Source: Nitrospirota bacterium (GTDB lineage Bacteria; Nitrospirota; Thermodesulfovibrionia; Thermodesulfovibrionales; Magnetobacteriaceae). From it: 64,000 nucleotides of DNA. The notes beneath the pieces are model-generated. The model was not told where the DNA came from. It was given only the letters and a program-made list of their open reading frames with translations, and did not search any database. Positions within the stretch are counted from its first letter, which is position 1; each line of letters starts with the position of its first letter. Made by a program: the position numbers and the translations under genes. Below are positions 19,188 to 30,800 of this stretch, piece after piece. Location: assembly GCA_015233615.1 (NCBI GenBank), contig JADFXJ010000004.1, positions 1 through 64,000 of the forward strand. Direction: 5' to 3'.

Positions 19188-20060
19188 TCAACCCATCAAA
19201 AACCTCATCAATTTATTTACGCTTGACGCTTTTCTGACTTCCTCTTTAAAAGCCTCCAGTTTTTCGATGGTTCCTATTTTCCTGATATCGTCCATAAGGA
19301 AAAGCCCTTCTGAGCCATATTTAATATCCAGCGCGACCTCTATACCTTCAAGGATTCCCTCCAGTTTCCCTTCCTGCTTCCCTTCCTGCAGTCCTCTCTT
19401 TTCCCCTTCAAGCAGCCCTTCCCGCTTTCCGGCAAGGAAAGTTTCATCGTTGCTTATGTCAATCGTTACAGGCATTTTATCTTCTACCTCCTTTTTTACC
19501 AATGATGTTAAGCCCCTGAGTCTGGCAAGGTTTTTTAGACCTACCAGGTAGTCCTTCTGCTCCTTTTCGGGCAATAACATAAATCTTTCCCTTATAGCCA
19601 CTAATGTCGCAATAGTATCGTCCATACTGCATAAAATGGAAAGCATAGCATCGTCGGGATTCTTATTGCTGGCGAGCAGCTCGGAACAATTAATATCCCG
19701 AATGTCTTTAAACGTGCACGAGTAGTTTAGCATCTCATGTTGAATCCTGTCAGTCATCTTTAATGGTTTATCCCCAACGTATAGCAAAATCTGGCGGATC
19801 TTACATTCATCCTTTTAGTACATAAGAGAATAGTAATCGTGCATCCTCCATACCATATTATTTTCGTTATCAGAGTTAAGCTCTAAATGAAAAATGCTGA
19901 TATCGGGTAGTTTGATCACTAAATCGGGTTCTCTGTTTTGGACGGTAGGGAAGTTGGTGTCCAGAAACTCGCCTGTCTCAAATCCGGTAAGTAGTTTAAG
20001 AAACCGTTTCGGTATATTCTTAATCGTCTTCTTAAGCGTGATGTCGTAAAGTTGGCTCAT
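19188..20060 (-). pseudogene. Rpn-family recombination-promoting nuclease/putative transposase, interrupted by one in-frame TAA
   Basis: ORFs 20093-19815 and 19787-19188 are in the same frame and align end to end with the intact paralogue at 38109-39041. YYSLMY*KDECKIRQILLY versus YYSLIFQRDGLKIRQILLY. Confidence 0.85.
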
Positions 20061-20158
20061 CTGCAAGTATCCTCCTTTCCCTATATTAACCAAATAATAA
20101 GATTTTTATCCACATGAATCGGAAAAATGTTAGAATATCGGTGGAATAACCTTAGAGC

Positions 20159-20179
20159 CATGGCTCATAATAAGCCATG
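20159..20179 (+). promoter_or_regulatory. Leader hairpin CATGGCT-cataata-AGCCATG upstream of the first DUF1566/C13 gene
   Basis: Perfect 7-bp stem 20 nt upstream of the ATG; an equivalent hairpin with a C-G to T-A change is at 31201-31219. Confidence 0.5.
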
Positions 20180-20200
20180 AAAACCGTAAGGAGAAACGTT

Positions 20201-22873
20201 ATGATTAGCGAAAAGTCGAATTCGAAACCGAAGTCGAAATTGTTAGCTATTGCTGCAATCTTAACCGTTTTCATCGCATTGGCCGCGTTTGAAAGTTATT
20301 CGGCAAGCGCCTCAAGCGCATTAGCTTCAACGATCAACCTTCCGCAGACCGGGCAGACAAGCTGCCACGATGCGAGCGGTAACACGATAGCGTGCGCCGG
20401 CACAAGGCAAGACGGAGATATCAAGGCTGGAGTTGCCTGGCCAAACCCAAGGTTTACGGAAAACGGCGACCAAACTATAACCGATAAGTTAACCGGCCTG
20501 GTATGGGCAAAAGATGCCGGTACGCCATCGGTAGGGTCATGCACCGGGGGCGCTATGGCGTGGACTAACGCTCTCGATTACGTAACCTGCCTCAATACCG
20601 CCAATTACCTTGGTCATAACGATTGGCGGTTACCAAACATAAACGAGCTGGAAAGCCTGGTAAACGCTCAACAAAGTAACACTGCCACATGGCTTGGCAC
20701 ACAGGGATATGCAAATGTGCAGTCGAACTACTATTGGTCGTCTACTACGCATGCCGCCAGCACATCCTCAGCATGGGACGTCACTATGTGGGATGGCGGT
20801 GTGTACGACCACGATAAGTCGAACAGCTACTACGTCTGGCCTGTTCGTGCTGGACAGTCTGGGTCATTTGGTAATTCGGCCATTTGGGCCACGGGTCAGA
20901 CGCAAAGCTACCATTCCGGCGATGACGGCACAATGAAGGCGGGAGCTGTCTGGCTAAATCCCAGGTTTATCGATAACGGCGATGGTACGGTAACGGATAA
21001 TCTTACAGGTCTCATGTGGACTAAAAACGCAAACCGGGCAGCAGGAACCAAAACCTGGCAGCGTGCACTTGATGACATAGTATCTATGAATAACGGATCA
21101 GGTACTTACGGCCATACTGACTGGCGGCTGCCAAACAGGAAGGAACTTAGAAGCCTGGCGGATTATTCGAAATTTAATCCTGCTCTGCCAGCAGAAAATC
21201 CATATGCAAATGTGCAGTCGGATCTCTACTGGTCGTCTACTACGAACGCCAACAACAAGTTCTACGCATGGAGCGTTGGCGTGTGGAACTGTGACGTGGA
21301 AAGCAAAGATAAGTCGGACGGTTACTACGTTTGGCCCGTCCGTGCAGGACAGGTTGCTAATTCGACTCCAACGCCAACTCCTACACCGACTCCTACATCT
21401 ACGCCTGCTCCTACCCCCACCCCGACTCCATCCACCCGTGTTGACAAGGCCATCATCGTAGCGGGCGGCGGGTCCGACTCCAGCAACTGGCTATGGGGTT
21501 CCACCGCTACAACGGCCGATAACGCTTACATTGCCCTCACCAACCAGGGGTTCACAAAGGACAAGGATAGGATAAAATACCTGAGCGCCGATACGGAAAA
21601 TAAAAACGTTACCGATGTAGCCACCAAAGATAATCTTAAAAATATCTTAAAAACCTGGGCCCCCGATGCTAACGATTTAGTAATTTATTTTACGGACCAC
21701 GGTGGGGACGGGACGTTTAAAATAGGAGGGACGGAAACTCTCAACGCTGCGGATTTTAAAAATTGGATAAACGATCTGCAAACAAAGATTAGCGGTATGA
21801 TTATCTTCGTCTACGACGCATGCGAATCGCAAAGTTTTATATCCTACTTAACTCCTCCCGAGGGCAAACAGCGCATTCTCATAAGTAGTGCCGGCTCGGA
21901 TCAACAGGCCTACTTTATAGTTAACGGGGTCATATCCTTCTCCAACTATTTTTGGACCCAGGTACTTAACGGTGCTAACATTTACTATGCTTTCGTTGCT
22001 GCCAAACAAGCCACCGAAATAGGGGCGGGGGCATCTGGCGGGAAATATAACCAGGAACCGCGTATCGACGACAACAGTAATGGGATATGCAACGAAAAAG
22101 ACGATGGAGATCTTGCAAAGACCAAACATATCGGCACCGGTACTGCATTAGGGGCCAGCGTGCCAAAGATAACTTCAGCCTCCCCTGACCCTCAAACATT
22201 ATCAGGTACTTCATCCGCCAAAATTATCGTAAATGTCGCAGACATAATATCAACAGAATCGGTGGACAAGGTTTGGGCGAATATAATTCCGCCGGAATAC
22301 AGCACGGGTTCGTCTGCCGTTCCCGTTATCGATCTTCCCACCGTCGAATTAACGTACGTAAGTGCCGGCAAGCGTTATGAGGGAACTTACAACCAGTTTA
22401 CAACGTTGGGAGATTATAAAGTCGCCGTTTATTTAACGGACACCAAGGGTAACATCTCGACGCCGGCGTCAGCGACCGTTACGCAGACGGACTCCTCGGC
22501 TTCGAATCCAAAGCCCGCGATAACGGTTAACGGAAGTAACGCCTCCTCGGTTGACCTGACCACGGCCGGTACGATTACCCTGGCGGTTTCACTCGATCCT
22601 GGTACCGGCTCCGTGAAAAACGCCGACTTGTGGCTTTACGCGTATACGCCTTACGGGACTTTTTACTTCGACTCGTCAGCGGGGTGGAAATCCGGATATA
22701 AAGTAACGTATAGCGGTGAATTGTTCAAGCTTCCATCTACTACGGTATTGACATTACCTCTCAACGGGCTACAATCGGGAAACTATTTGTTTATATTCGA
22801 GGTCGACACCAATCCGAACGGTAAAAGAGACGGAGACATTTACACGAGCAGCGTGGGTGTAAACGTGAAATAG
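20201..22873 (+). CDS. Secreted protein: two DUF1566 domains, Thr-Pro linker, C13/legumain-like clan-CD protease domain, shared C-terminal domain
   Basis: Signal peptide; two WRLPNxxEL...YWSSTT...WPVR modules; TPTPTPTPTSTPAPTPTPTP; VIYFTDHGGDGTF and FVYDACESQSF (His/Cys); start set at MISEKSNS with SD aaggag. Confidence 0.88.
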   Translation: MISEKSNSKPKSKLLAIAAILTVFIALAAFESYSASASSALASTINLPQTGQTSCHDASGNTIACAGTRQDGDIKAGVAWPNPRFTENGDQTITDKLTGLVWAKDAGTPSVGSCTGGAMAWTNALDYVTCLNTANYLGHNDWRLPNINELESLVNAQQSNTATWLGTQGYANVQSNYYWSSTTHAASTSSAWDVTMWDGGVYDHDKSNSYYVWPVRAGQSGSFGNSAIWATGQTQSYHSGDDGTMKAGAVWLNPRFIDNGDGTVTDNLTGLMWTKNANRAAGTKTWQRALDDIVSMNNGSGTYGHTDWRLPNRKELRSLADYSKFNPALPAENPYANVQSDLYWSSTTNANNKFYAWSVGVWNCDVESKDKSDGYYVWPVRAGQVANSTPTPTPTPTPTSTPAPTPTPTPSTRVDKAIIVAGGGSDSSNWLWGSTATTADNAYIALTNQGFTKDKDRIKYLSADTENKNVTDVATKDNLKNILKTWAPDANDLVIYFTDHGGDGTFKIGGTETLNAADFKNWINDLQTKISGMIIFVYDACESQSFISYLTPPEGKQRILISSAGSDQQAYFIVNGVISFSNYFWTQVLNGANIYYAFVAAKQATEIGAGASGGKYNQEPRIDDNSNGICNEKDDGDLAKTKHIGTGTALGASVPKITSASPDPQTLSGTSSAKIIVNVADIISTESVDKVWANIIPPEYSTGSSAVPVIDLPTVELTYVSAGKRYEGTYNQFTTLGDYKVAVYLTDTKGNISTPASATVTQTDSSASNPKPAITVNGSNASSVDLTTAGTITLAVSLDPGTGSVKNADLWLYAYTPYGTFYFDSSAGWKSGYKVTYSGELFKLPSTTVLTLPLNGLQSGNYLFIFEVDTNPNGKRDGDIYTSSVGVNVK

Positions 22874-22963
22874 AAATAGGTACCGGATTGGCAAGGATGA
22901 CGTGAGTGTAAACCTGGGTAAGTGGACACTTGATTTCTAACTGCTGTTCTTAGGTTTAATTGG

Positions 22964-22992
22964 GCTGAGGGGGGAATAGTTCCCACCTCAGC
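22964..22992. terminator. Strong hairpin between convergent genes (no clear T-run)
   Basis: GCTGAGG g GGGAA tag TTCCC a CCTCAGC. Confidence 0.5.
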
Positions 22993-23030
22993 ACTAACTG
23001 TTAGACGTCCGGCAACGTCCGGATAATGTA

Positions 23031-23051
23031 TCCATCCATCCATCCATCCAT
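23031..23051. repeat. (TCCA)n tetranucleotide repeat just 3' of the 23053 CDS stop
   Basis: tccatccatccatccatcca. Confidence 0.9.
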
Positions 23052-23052
23052 T

Positions 23053-24240
23053 CTATGGAATGTTAACTTCAAAATTCCGATAAACGAGTGAAGCGGTATC
23101 GAGCACACCGTTCATTGACGTATCCAGGCCAAGGTAAAATGTGTATTTTCCGGTGGGAAGATTCGTTACAGAAAATGTTGAAGCGGGGAGAGAAAACACA
23201 GGGCCTTGATATGCCGTCGAGAGACCGGCGGTCCATCGGTTATGGACGGCATCTAAGGAGTAGATCGAACTGCCTTTCACATACACCAGCCACCAGTCCG
23301 CATTCGTTCCCGACGAACTTCCGGGGTTAAGCGCAATCGAAACGTTAACGGAGGAGGTGCCTTGTTGATTTGTTATGGCAAGACGAGGACAAATGCTTCC
23401 CGTGGAAGGCGTCATTTTTATATTGTAAGTGTTTGCCGGGTCAGTAGTACTCCCCATTTTGAAAGTTACCTTCTGTGTGGTAGCGACATAACAATCCGCC
23501 GTAATGGTTAACGTATAATCACCAACCGCTTCTTGGATCTCATATGTACCGTCCGGTTTACTCAAAGTGGCGGCCTGGTAACCCGTCTTCATTACCGCTC
23601 CGCTAATCGCCAGACCCGTTGCGGAATCCTGAACCGTTCCATTAATCAATCCTAAACCGCCCGGCGCTATAGGCCTGCTAACGCTAAGTTCATAAGAAGT
23701 GTCCTGGGGATTTGCGGTCTGGTCGCCATTTGTAATCCTTGCAAAGTAAACGCCGTCCGTTCCCGCCTTCCATTCAAGGATCTCGTCCTGGTGATCGCTT
23801 GGTTTCCAATCGTCTACCTTAGGTACGACCAACGTTTTTCCATCCGAATAGAAAAGCTCTATCGCTCCGTCGCAATTTAAACCTTGTTTAGCTACCTTTA
23901 TCTTGTATGTCTGTCCTGAAATAGCATAAATACTGACCCAATCTTCATCGCCTTTTACGTGAAAATTGTGTACCTGCGCGTTAGTTCCATCTACGGTAAT
24001 AGGCCTGGCTTGAGAGTAAGTATCGTCGGTTTCGTAAGCATCCGGGGTGATAGCTCCGTCGGCCGATACCGGTAATCCCGCCGCCGTGCCAAAGACGCAT
24101 GCCAGGAAAAGAAGCGTCAAGTAAATGATTCCATATGTAGTTGCACCCTTAGAAATAGTTACTCTCACATCGTTCGTACTGTACTTATGATTCATCGAGT
24201 TCGTCCGGCTCATCCTATTCGTCCAGTTCGTCAAGTTCAT
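23053..24240 (-). CDS. Secreted protein with PPC-like and carboxypeptidase-regulatory-like domains plus the island's shared C-terminal domain
   Basis: YETDDTYSQARPITVDGTNAQVHNFHVKGDEDWVSIYA; GLINGTVQDSATGLAISGAVMKTGYQAATLSKPDGTYEI; C-term ADWWLVYVKGSSIYSLDAVHNRWTAG...LPTGKYTFYLGLDTSMNG. Confidence 0.8.
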   Translation of the reverse strand: MNLTNWTNRMSRTNSMNHKYSTNDVRVTISKGATTYGIIYLTLLFLACVFGTAAGLPVSADGAITPDAYETDDTYSQARPITVDGTNAQVHNFHVKGDEDWVSIYAISGQTYKIKVAKQGLNCDGAIELFYSDGKTLVVPKVDDWKPSDHQDEILEWKAGTDGVYFARITNGDQTANPQDTSYELSVSRPIAPGGLGLINGTVQDSATGLAISGAVMKTGYQAATLSKPDGTYEIQEAVGDYTLTITADCYVATTQKVTFKMGSTTDPANTYNIKMTPSTGSICPRLAITNQQGTSSVNVSIALNPGSSSGTNADWWLVYVKGSSIYSLDAVHNRWTAGLSTAYQGPVFSLPASTFSVTNLPTGKYTFYLGLDTSMNGVLDTASLVYRNFEVNIP

Positions 24241-24279
24241 TAAATCCTCCTAAAATTTTTAATAGTCGTGAAACGACAG

Positions 24280-25611
24280 TTAATCGAAATAATAGATAAT
24301 AGACGAGTATATCTTGCGTTCGTTGACATCCTGATTAAAACCCTTGATGCTGGAGTAATTATCCTCCGGAAACAAAGAGTTGCCAACGTTGTGGCCAAAT
24401 CTCTGCTGATACGCCACATCAAACGAAAAACGTTTTACGGAAATACCCGAACCAAAGCTAAAGCCATAAAAAGCGTCGGGATTCCCTCTTCCGGGTGACG
24501 GGTCGTAAAACAGACCCGCTCTCAGTGCCGTGGTATGAGTATCTTTTATAAACAGGTATTCCGTACCGAAGCGTACCTGATTGGTTGGTTTAACGTTTGA
24601 CGCGTCGTTGCTCAGGCCGGTGACTGCCGACGTATACGTGCCGTCGCCGCTTTTTAGTATAAATCGATTCCATTGAGTCCTGTAGAAGTCAAGCGAAACC
24701 GTAAAGGGATCGCTGAAGCGGTATGAGGTGCCAACTCCGTAAGACATGGGCATGAAGAGTTTTTCATTGTCGGTTACCGTACCATTGGACGGCAAGAGAT
24801 TTGCCGTCGATGTCATCGAGTACTCACGCTTTAAGTTAGCCGCAAAAGGGGATTTGAAAACAGCACCAACAGCAAAATTCTCATTTACCGTCCAGAGAAG
24901 GCCAAGATTGAAATTGTATCCGGAAAGCATATATTTGGTCAGACTATGGCCAACAATGATATCTGGATTGTTTGGATTCGAAGATGACTGTACCATGTCC
25001 GCTTGCCAGTTGTTTGGCGATATGGCATCGTTCCAAACGTTGAAAGTCATGCCGGCAGAGAGTTGCTCCAGGAGCTGAATCGAGTAAGACAATCCAACGG
25101 CTGAAAGCTTGCCGGTCTGTTTATATGTCACGTGGCCGGGGCTATAAAAGTTGAAATCCCATTTTCTGTCAAAATCATACAGGTGCTGGTAACTAATCGA
25201 ACCAACCATATTGTGGTCTCCGATACAGAAAGGATAAACTGCGCTTAAATAGTTAAGGCTTGTCTTTTCGGTTTTTTGCGAACCGTTCGCGTCCGTAGGG
25301 TCCATAAAGTAATTGCTTTCGACACGATTAAAGTAGGCACCAACGGCGGATATCTCCGGTCTTTCAAGCTGAATAAGGCCCGCCGGGTTCCAGGATGCCG
25401 CCGTAGCGTCGTCTGCAACGGCAATAAAAGCCCCGCCCATTCCCAGGGCTCTTGCGCCCGACCCAACGGGGTTTGGCGACGACGCCATCTCTATGCGGCT
25501 AACCGGGCCCGAAGCGGCAGACGAAACTATACAAAAAACGGCGAGCAGGTGGAATAATATGTAAATTATTTTTTTCATTTTTCGATTATCTCCTTCATCG
25601 ATATGTTTCAT
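24280..25611 (-). CDS. Outer-membrane protein, OMPP1/FadL/PorV-like
   Basis: NPVGSGARALGMGGAFIAVADDATAASWNPAGLIQLERPE; C-terminal YSSIIYYFD. Confidence 0.82.
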   Translation of the reverse strand: MKHIDEGDNRKMKKIIYILFHLLAVFCIVSSAASGPVSRIEMASSPNPVGSGARALGMGGAFIAVADDATAASWNPAGLIQLERPEISAVGAYFNRVESNYFMDPTDANGSQKTEKTSLNYLSAVYPFCIGDHNMVGSISYQHLYDFDRKWDFNFYSPGHVTYKQTGKLSAVGLSYSIQLLEQLSAGMTFNVWNDAISPNNWQADMVQSSSNPNNPDIIVGHSLTKYMLSGYNFNLGLLWTVNENFAVGAVFKSPFAANLKREYSMTSTANLLPSNGTVTDNEKLFMPMSYGVGTSYRFSDPFTVSLDFYRTQWNRFILKSGDGTYTSAVTGLSNDASNVKPTNQVRFGTEYLFIKDTHTTALRAGLFYDPSPGRGNPDAFYGFSFGSGISVKRFSFDVAYQQRFGHNVGNSLFPEDNYSSIKGFNQDVNERKIYSSIIYYFD

Positions 25612-25627
25612 TTCGATATTATTTCAA

Positions 25628-27844
25628 TTACTTGGTTATAAACCTTGAATGGTTGTCAATCTTCCCTTTTTTGGTACCCGGAACAATGACTGCCGAAGCC
25701 GTGCACGCATTAATGTCGATGTCTCCGGTGAGCTTTGCTTCGGCTAATACTTCCTGTTTATCGATAGTATATTTACCTTTATCGATTAACCCGGGATAAA
25801 TAAGGAGCCTCATTCCCTTTTTAAGTTTTTTCCAATCCTGGTGCTCATTTTTTATCTTTATCGTAATTTTTGAACCATTTACTTCGATAATATCGCCTTC
25901 TATTATTGGCAAAGCTCGCTCTAATTTTGCCGCTAACATTTTAGCTACAACTCCTGAGGCGCGGTCTTTGTTTCCCTTACAAAAACCATCAAGCGGATCG
26001 GTAATTATTGTACGATTATCGGGATCCATTAACCATAGCGAAGCATCCATACTTTCCGGTGCATCGGTGAGCTTCCCATAACAGATAGCATCGACCTTAC
26101 TGCTTGCATCTTTTTTCATGAGGTCAAGCATTTCCTGAACATTATTTACATTTTCAAAAGGCTTTATATCATACTTACGTTTCAATTTTTGTAACTCTTT
26201 TTTAAAGTTACTCTCTAAACGGCTAAGATAAATTAAATTATTTGTTCCGAATATACGCTCAAATATAGATAATTCGGGTACTTCTTTAACTAAAGAAATA
26301 ACCCCAATTTTAAGTCTCTCGGTATCTTGTTTTACCGGTGAGGTCTTCTTCATTACGGTTAAATGAACTATTTTTTTATTGCTTATTGGCTTATGATAAT
26401 CCTCTGCTACCAGGGTAAATTCATTTCTTGCATCGGGTAGAGAAAATACTTGATTAAATTTTATAGGTATATTGCCTCGTTCGCCTGAATCTATAATTTT
26501 AGTATTGTTGATTGTTAACGATTTTAACCCTCTGTTATCTACGGCCTCACCTTCGATGAGAATATTATCGTAATACATATCAATAGTCTTATTAACTTCC
26601 GTGTCTTTCGTATCAGAAGATAATTCAAAAGATGGCGGCTCTTTGTCATTGATATCACCAGCTAAAACTACAATTTTGCGCGTTATATCGTCTTTATGAT
26701 CCCAGATAAATACAACAATTTTAAATATTTTTTCCCAAGGCACTCCATTTTGAGCGATTAATTCGTTATCGGTTATCCCACTAGTTGCATACAAATTTCC
26801 GCTTAGCATCGCCGCTTTTCGCTCGTTGTCGCCAATGGTTACCGAAGCAATGTTGCCCGCGATATCTTCAGCTTTTATGAGCAACGGAGTTTTCTTTTGA
26901 CCACTGTCGGCATCGAAGTCATCCGGCCAGCTAAAGGCGAATTCCTTCGAAGATGCGTTACCTTTAAAAGTGGCGCCGTTTATCGTCAGGTATGAGAGGT
27001 CTGAAGCCCGACTAACCATTCCTGTTACTTTCTCAATGGAATTATTTTCGCCTTTAACGTCTTGAATGGTAATATTCGGTCCTGTTCTGTCAACCTTGAT
27101 GGGGATATGCTCAATAGACAACTCTCCAAGAAGGTTTCTCGCTTCGATAACAATTTCCTTTTCGTTTGTTATACTAACGTCGGCTTTAAGAGTATATTCT
27201 ATGGTTGCAGGCTTTATGGGTATATATTCGTTATTATTTTGTACGCAATATTTTTCATTAATAGGTTTGTCATTGATAGTTACGCAGGCAACGTAGTTTT
27301 TGTCGTTTATCTGACCTTCCACATGAACAGTAAATTCATTAGTAGGCGGAGTGTTGGCGTTTGGCGACTCTATTGTTATCGTGGGTTCAGATTTGTCGAC
27401 ATGGTTCTTCACAAGCAACTCTTTGTAGGTTTCGTTTAAATAATAAACCGCCTTTGAGCTTTCCGCTTTTTGTACAGATTTTTCTAATTGTTCTTTGGCT
27501 TCTTCGAATTGTTTCTTTTCATAATAAATTACGCCGAGTTCCCTGTTTGGAAAATATTCTTCGAAATGCATTCCATAAGTACGAGCTCTCCAGGAGTCGT
27601 CTGCTCTGAGATTTATAGCTTTCCTGAAGTCATTAGCGGCTTCTTCGTATATGCCACATTCTTCCAGGGCTTTTCCTCTTTCATAATAGTGGTACGACCT
27701 TCCTCTGAAGGCTCCTTTCGGTAGCTTACATTTTGCGCTATCGTCTTTTTGGGTATTATGCACTGCGCAGCCTATAAATAACGACAGCGTAGCAAGAAGC
27801 AGAAATACAATGAGTGGCAGTAAGAGTTTAATTTTGACATTCAT
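25628..27844 (-). CDS. TPR- and Ig-like-domain lipoprotein
   Basis: Lipobox LSLFIGCAVHN; TPR-like YYERGKALEECGIYEEAANDFRKAI; repeated Ig-like PxxNxFTVxVEGQxxD segments. Confidence 0.75.
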   Translation of the reverse strand: MNVKIKLLLPLIVFLLLATLSLFIGCAVHNTQKDDSAKCKLPKGAFRGRSYHYYERGKALEECGIYEEAANDFRKAINLRADDSWRARTYGMHFEEYFPNRELGVIYYEKKQFEEAKEQLEKSVQKAESSKAVYYLNETYKELLVKNHVDKSEPTITIESPNANTPPTNEFTVHVEGQINDKNYVACVTINDKPINEKYCVQNNNEYIPIKPATIEYTLKADVSITNEKEIVIEARNLLGELSIEHIPIKVDRTGPNITIQDVKGENNSIEKVTGMVSRASDLSYLTINGATFKGNASSKEFAFSWPDDFDADSGQKKTPLLIKAEDIAGNIASVTIGDNERKAAMLSGNLYATSGITDNELIAQNGVPWEKIFKIVVFIWDHKDDITRKIVVLAGDINDKEPPSFELSSDTKDTEVNKTIDMYYDNILIEGEAVDNRGLKSLTINNTKIIDSGERGNIPIKFNQVFSLPDARNEFTLVAEDYHKPISNKKIVHLTVMKKTSPVKQDTERLKIGVISLVKEVPELSIFERIFGTNNLIYLSRLESNFKKELQKLKRKYDIKPFENVNNVQEMLDLMKKDASSKVDAICYGKLTDAPESMDASLWLMDPDNRTIITDPLDGFCKGNKDRASGVVAKMLAAKLERALPIIEGDIIEVNGSKITIKIKNEHQDWKKLKKGMRLLIYPGLIDKGKYTIDKQEVLAEAKLTGDIDINACTASAVIVPGTKKGKIDNHSRFITK

Positions 27845-27891
27845 TCAGTGTTCTCCTTTAATCTTTAGTGTTTAAAAGTTTAAACTCATGC

Positions 27892-30800
27892 CTAGTTCTG
27901 AACGTTTATAGAAACGTTATCCGCATAATAATCGACAGAGCTGCCATTGGTAACTCCAAGCAGGATGCCGACAAAATAATTACCCGACGGTAGCCCGCTT
28001 GTACGTAAAACCTCTGTTTCCGGAAGAGTAAAGATCGGGCCGGAATAAGTGACGGCATTGCTATCTCCAGTAAATCCGCCCTGCTGTGGAACGTATATGT
28101 AGAGTCCATTGGAAACCAGAGCGAAAAGCTGTATCGAAACATTTGTGTTTTTAAAGGCACCCTGGTCGATGCTCACCTTTAACGACAGAGTGTCCGATGT
28201 TTTCAAGCTGACGGTGCCGCTTGAGCCATTTGCCTTGAGTGTCACCTTTGGCGACGAGGAATCCGTGCCTGGCCTCTTAATAGTCATAGACGAATTTTGG
28301 TCGACTTTGCTTATGTTTCCTTTACCATCCATTGCGTATACCGTGATGTTGTAATTACTTTTGCTATTTAGTTTATCGTAGGTCCCGGCATAATCGAAAT
28401 TGGTATTAGTTATTTGGGTCAAATCGAAATAGGGCAGATCTGTAACGGGAACGTTTCCGGTAGTTACTAAATCGGTTGGGTATAGAAGAGCCCATACCCT
28501 GGCGATTCCACTACTTGAAGTGACGTTTTTTGCCTTAATGAATGCAGGAGCCTGGCTTTGCAGGACTTGAGATGACGATATGCTGCCAATGGTTGGTGCG
28601 ACATCGCCGGAACTGGTGCCGTTGCCAATGGCATAAGTTGCAGTGGTACAATCGTTCGTGCAGGCAGCCTGTTGCTGATTGTCAGTTGCACCTCTGATAG
28701 CATCTCTTGCATTTACATAAGACGTATGAATAGATTGGCCGTTATATACTTCGCTCCAAAAGAAATATGAGAAGGAAACCAGGCCTCTTCCATCATAGTT
28801 TGCCACTTTATCTTCTTCGGCACTATTAATAATCAACCGGTTATAGTTTGTCCCGCTTGCTACAACGTTTGCTACGCTTTTCGATTGACAGGCGTCATAA
28901 ATAAACACTACCGTGCTATTTGTCTTGTTTGTTTGCAAAGTGTTTAGCCAATCGTTTAATTCCGTTGCCGATATCTTTATTTGATTCTTCAAAATAATGT
29001 TTCCATTATCGCCATGAGAAGCGATATAGACGATTAAATCGTCCGAGCCGCTTGCCGAATCAAAGCGACTCTTAACTTGATTCTTCAAGTCATTGTCATC
29101 TCCCGTATATTTATTAACGTCAAAAATGGAGATATCGGCATCGGAGAAACCTTGGTTTTTTAAGGAGTTGTAAGCGTATGCGGTGTTGAACATCACCTCG
29201 CTCGCTATGTCACCGCTATTAGCCGGGCCTCCCGCGATGATAATCGCCTGTTTTTTACGATCGATTCCCAATTGCCTGAAGATTTCGACTCTCTGATTAA
29301 TGCTGTCCACGACGTAACAATTGCCTTTCGAATCGACGGTGATGCCAAACGGTTCGTTAAATTGCCCCCCACCGCTACCCGGTGTGCCAAACATCGACAG
29401 GAATTGAGTGCCGTCCGATGTGAAGATCTGAACGTTGTGGTTGTCCATGTCCGTTACATAAACGTAATTATTGGAATCCACGGCAATACCGGAGGGGAAT
29501 TTAAATTTATTTGGACCGACGTCACCATAACTACCCCAGGTTGTAATGAAAGTTCCGTCCGGAAAAAACTTTTGAATCCGGGAATTGTTTGTATCCGCGA
29601 CGTAAACGTTATTGGAGCTGTCGATGGCGACGCCCATCGGATGATCAAACTCCTTATTTCCCTTTCCAGTGGTGTTGTCGCTTTTACCCCATTTATCAAG
29701 AGTATTTCCATTGCTATCGAATTTTACGATGCGGTTATTGCCTTTATCGGCAACGTAAACATTGCCGATGTTATCCACCGCAACTGCAGAAGGGTCATTA
29801 AGGTTTATTACTTTTGCATTGGTTGAGCTATTCCCCCACGAAGCGTAAAATTTCCCATTTTTGTCGAGCTTAACGATACGATGGTTCCAGGAGTCGGCAA
29901 CGTATGAATATACATTGCTACTATCCCTTTGATCTAACGCTACTCCGACAGGGTAGTGAAAAGTAGGGATGTCGCCGGTTTTCTCTCCTTCATAACCCAA
30001 CTTTCCCCATGCCGCAATAAATTTCCCGCCGGCATCGAATATTTGTATACGATTATTACCCCTGTCAGCGACGTACACTTTGCCGTCTTTGCCGGCCGTT
30101 ATTCCACCTTTTACCTCATATGTTGCATCGGTGCTCTGGAAAGCGAACATGCCCGTTGAAGCGCCGCTTGCAGTCCAGCGTGATAGAAGTATGCCTTGAG
30201 GTGTAAATTTCTGAATGTTGCTATTATCTTTATCCGTCACGAATACGCTACCTGTATGATCAAACGCTATTCCAGCAGGATTCATGAAAACCCCGCCTTG
30301 AGATATAGGCGCTCCCCATGAATCGATCAGCTTTCCCTGCTGATTTAAAATGCGTATATATTGATTCCAGGAGTCAACGGCATAAACGTTCCCGTTGCCA
30401 TCCACTGCCGTAGCAGTAGGGTAGCGGAATACCGGATTATCTTGTTGGTCCAGTGGATACAGTGTCGCAATGTAACCTCCGTCGGCACTGAATTTCTTTA
30501 TGCGGTTATTTGCCAGATCGGGGATATACAGATTATTATCTTTGTCGATACCGATAGTATTGATCATAATGTTATCGCTATTGCTGCAAGGCGGGTGGTT
30601 AAGAAAGTTAAATTCATTGTTACCGGTGGTGCCTGTGTCTTTGCTCCCCCCCCATTTCGTTATATAACCGCCATTGGAATCGAATTTTTGAATCCGGTAG
30701 TTGCACTGATCGACTATATACACGTTGTCCTTGCTATCTATACCTATGCCTGAAGGGTGGTCAAAGGACCCGTTATCTTTCCCATTTCCGCCCCACTGTG

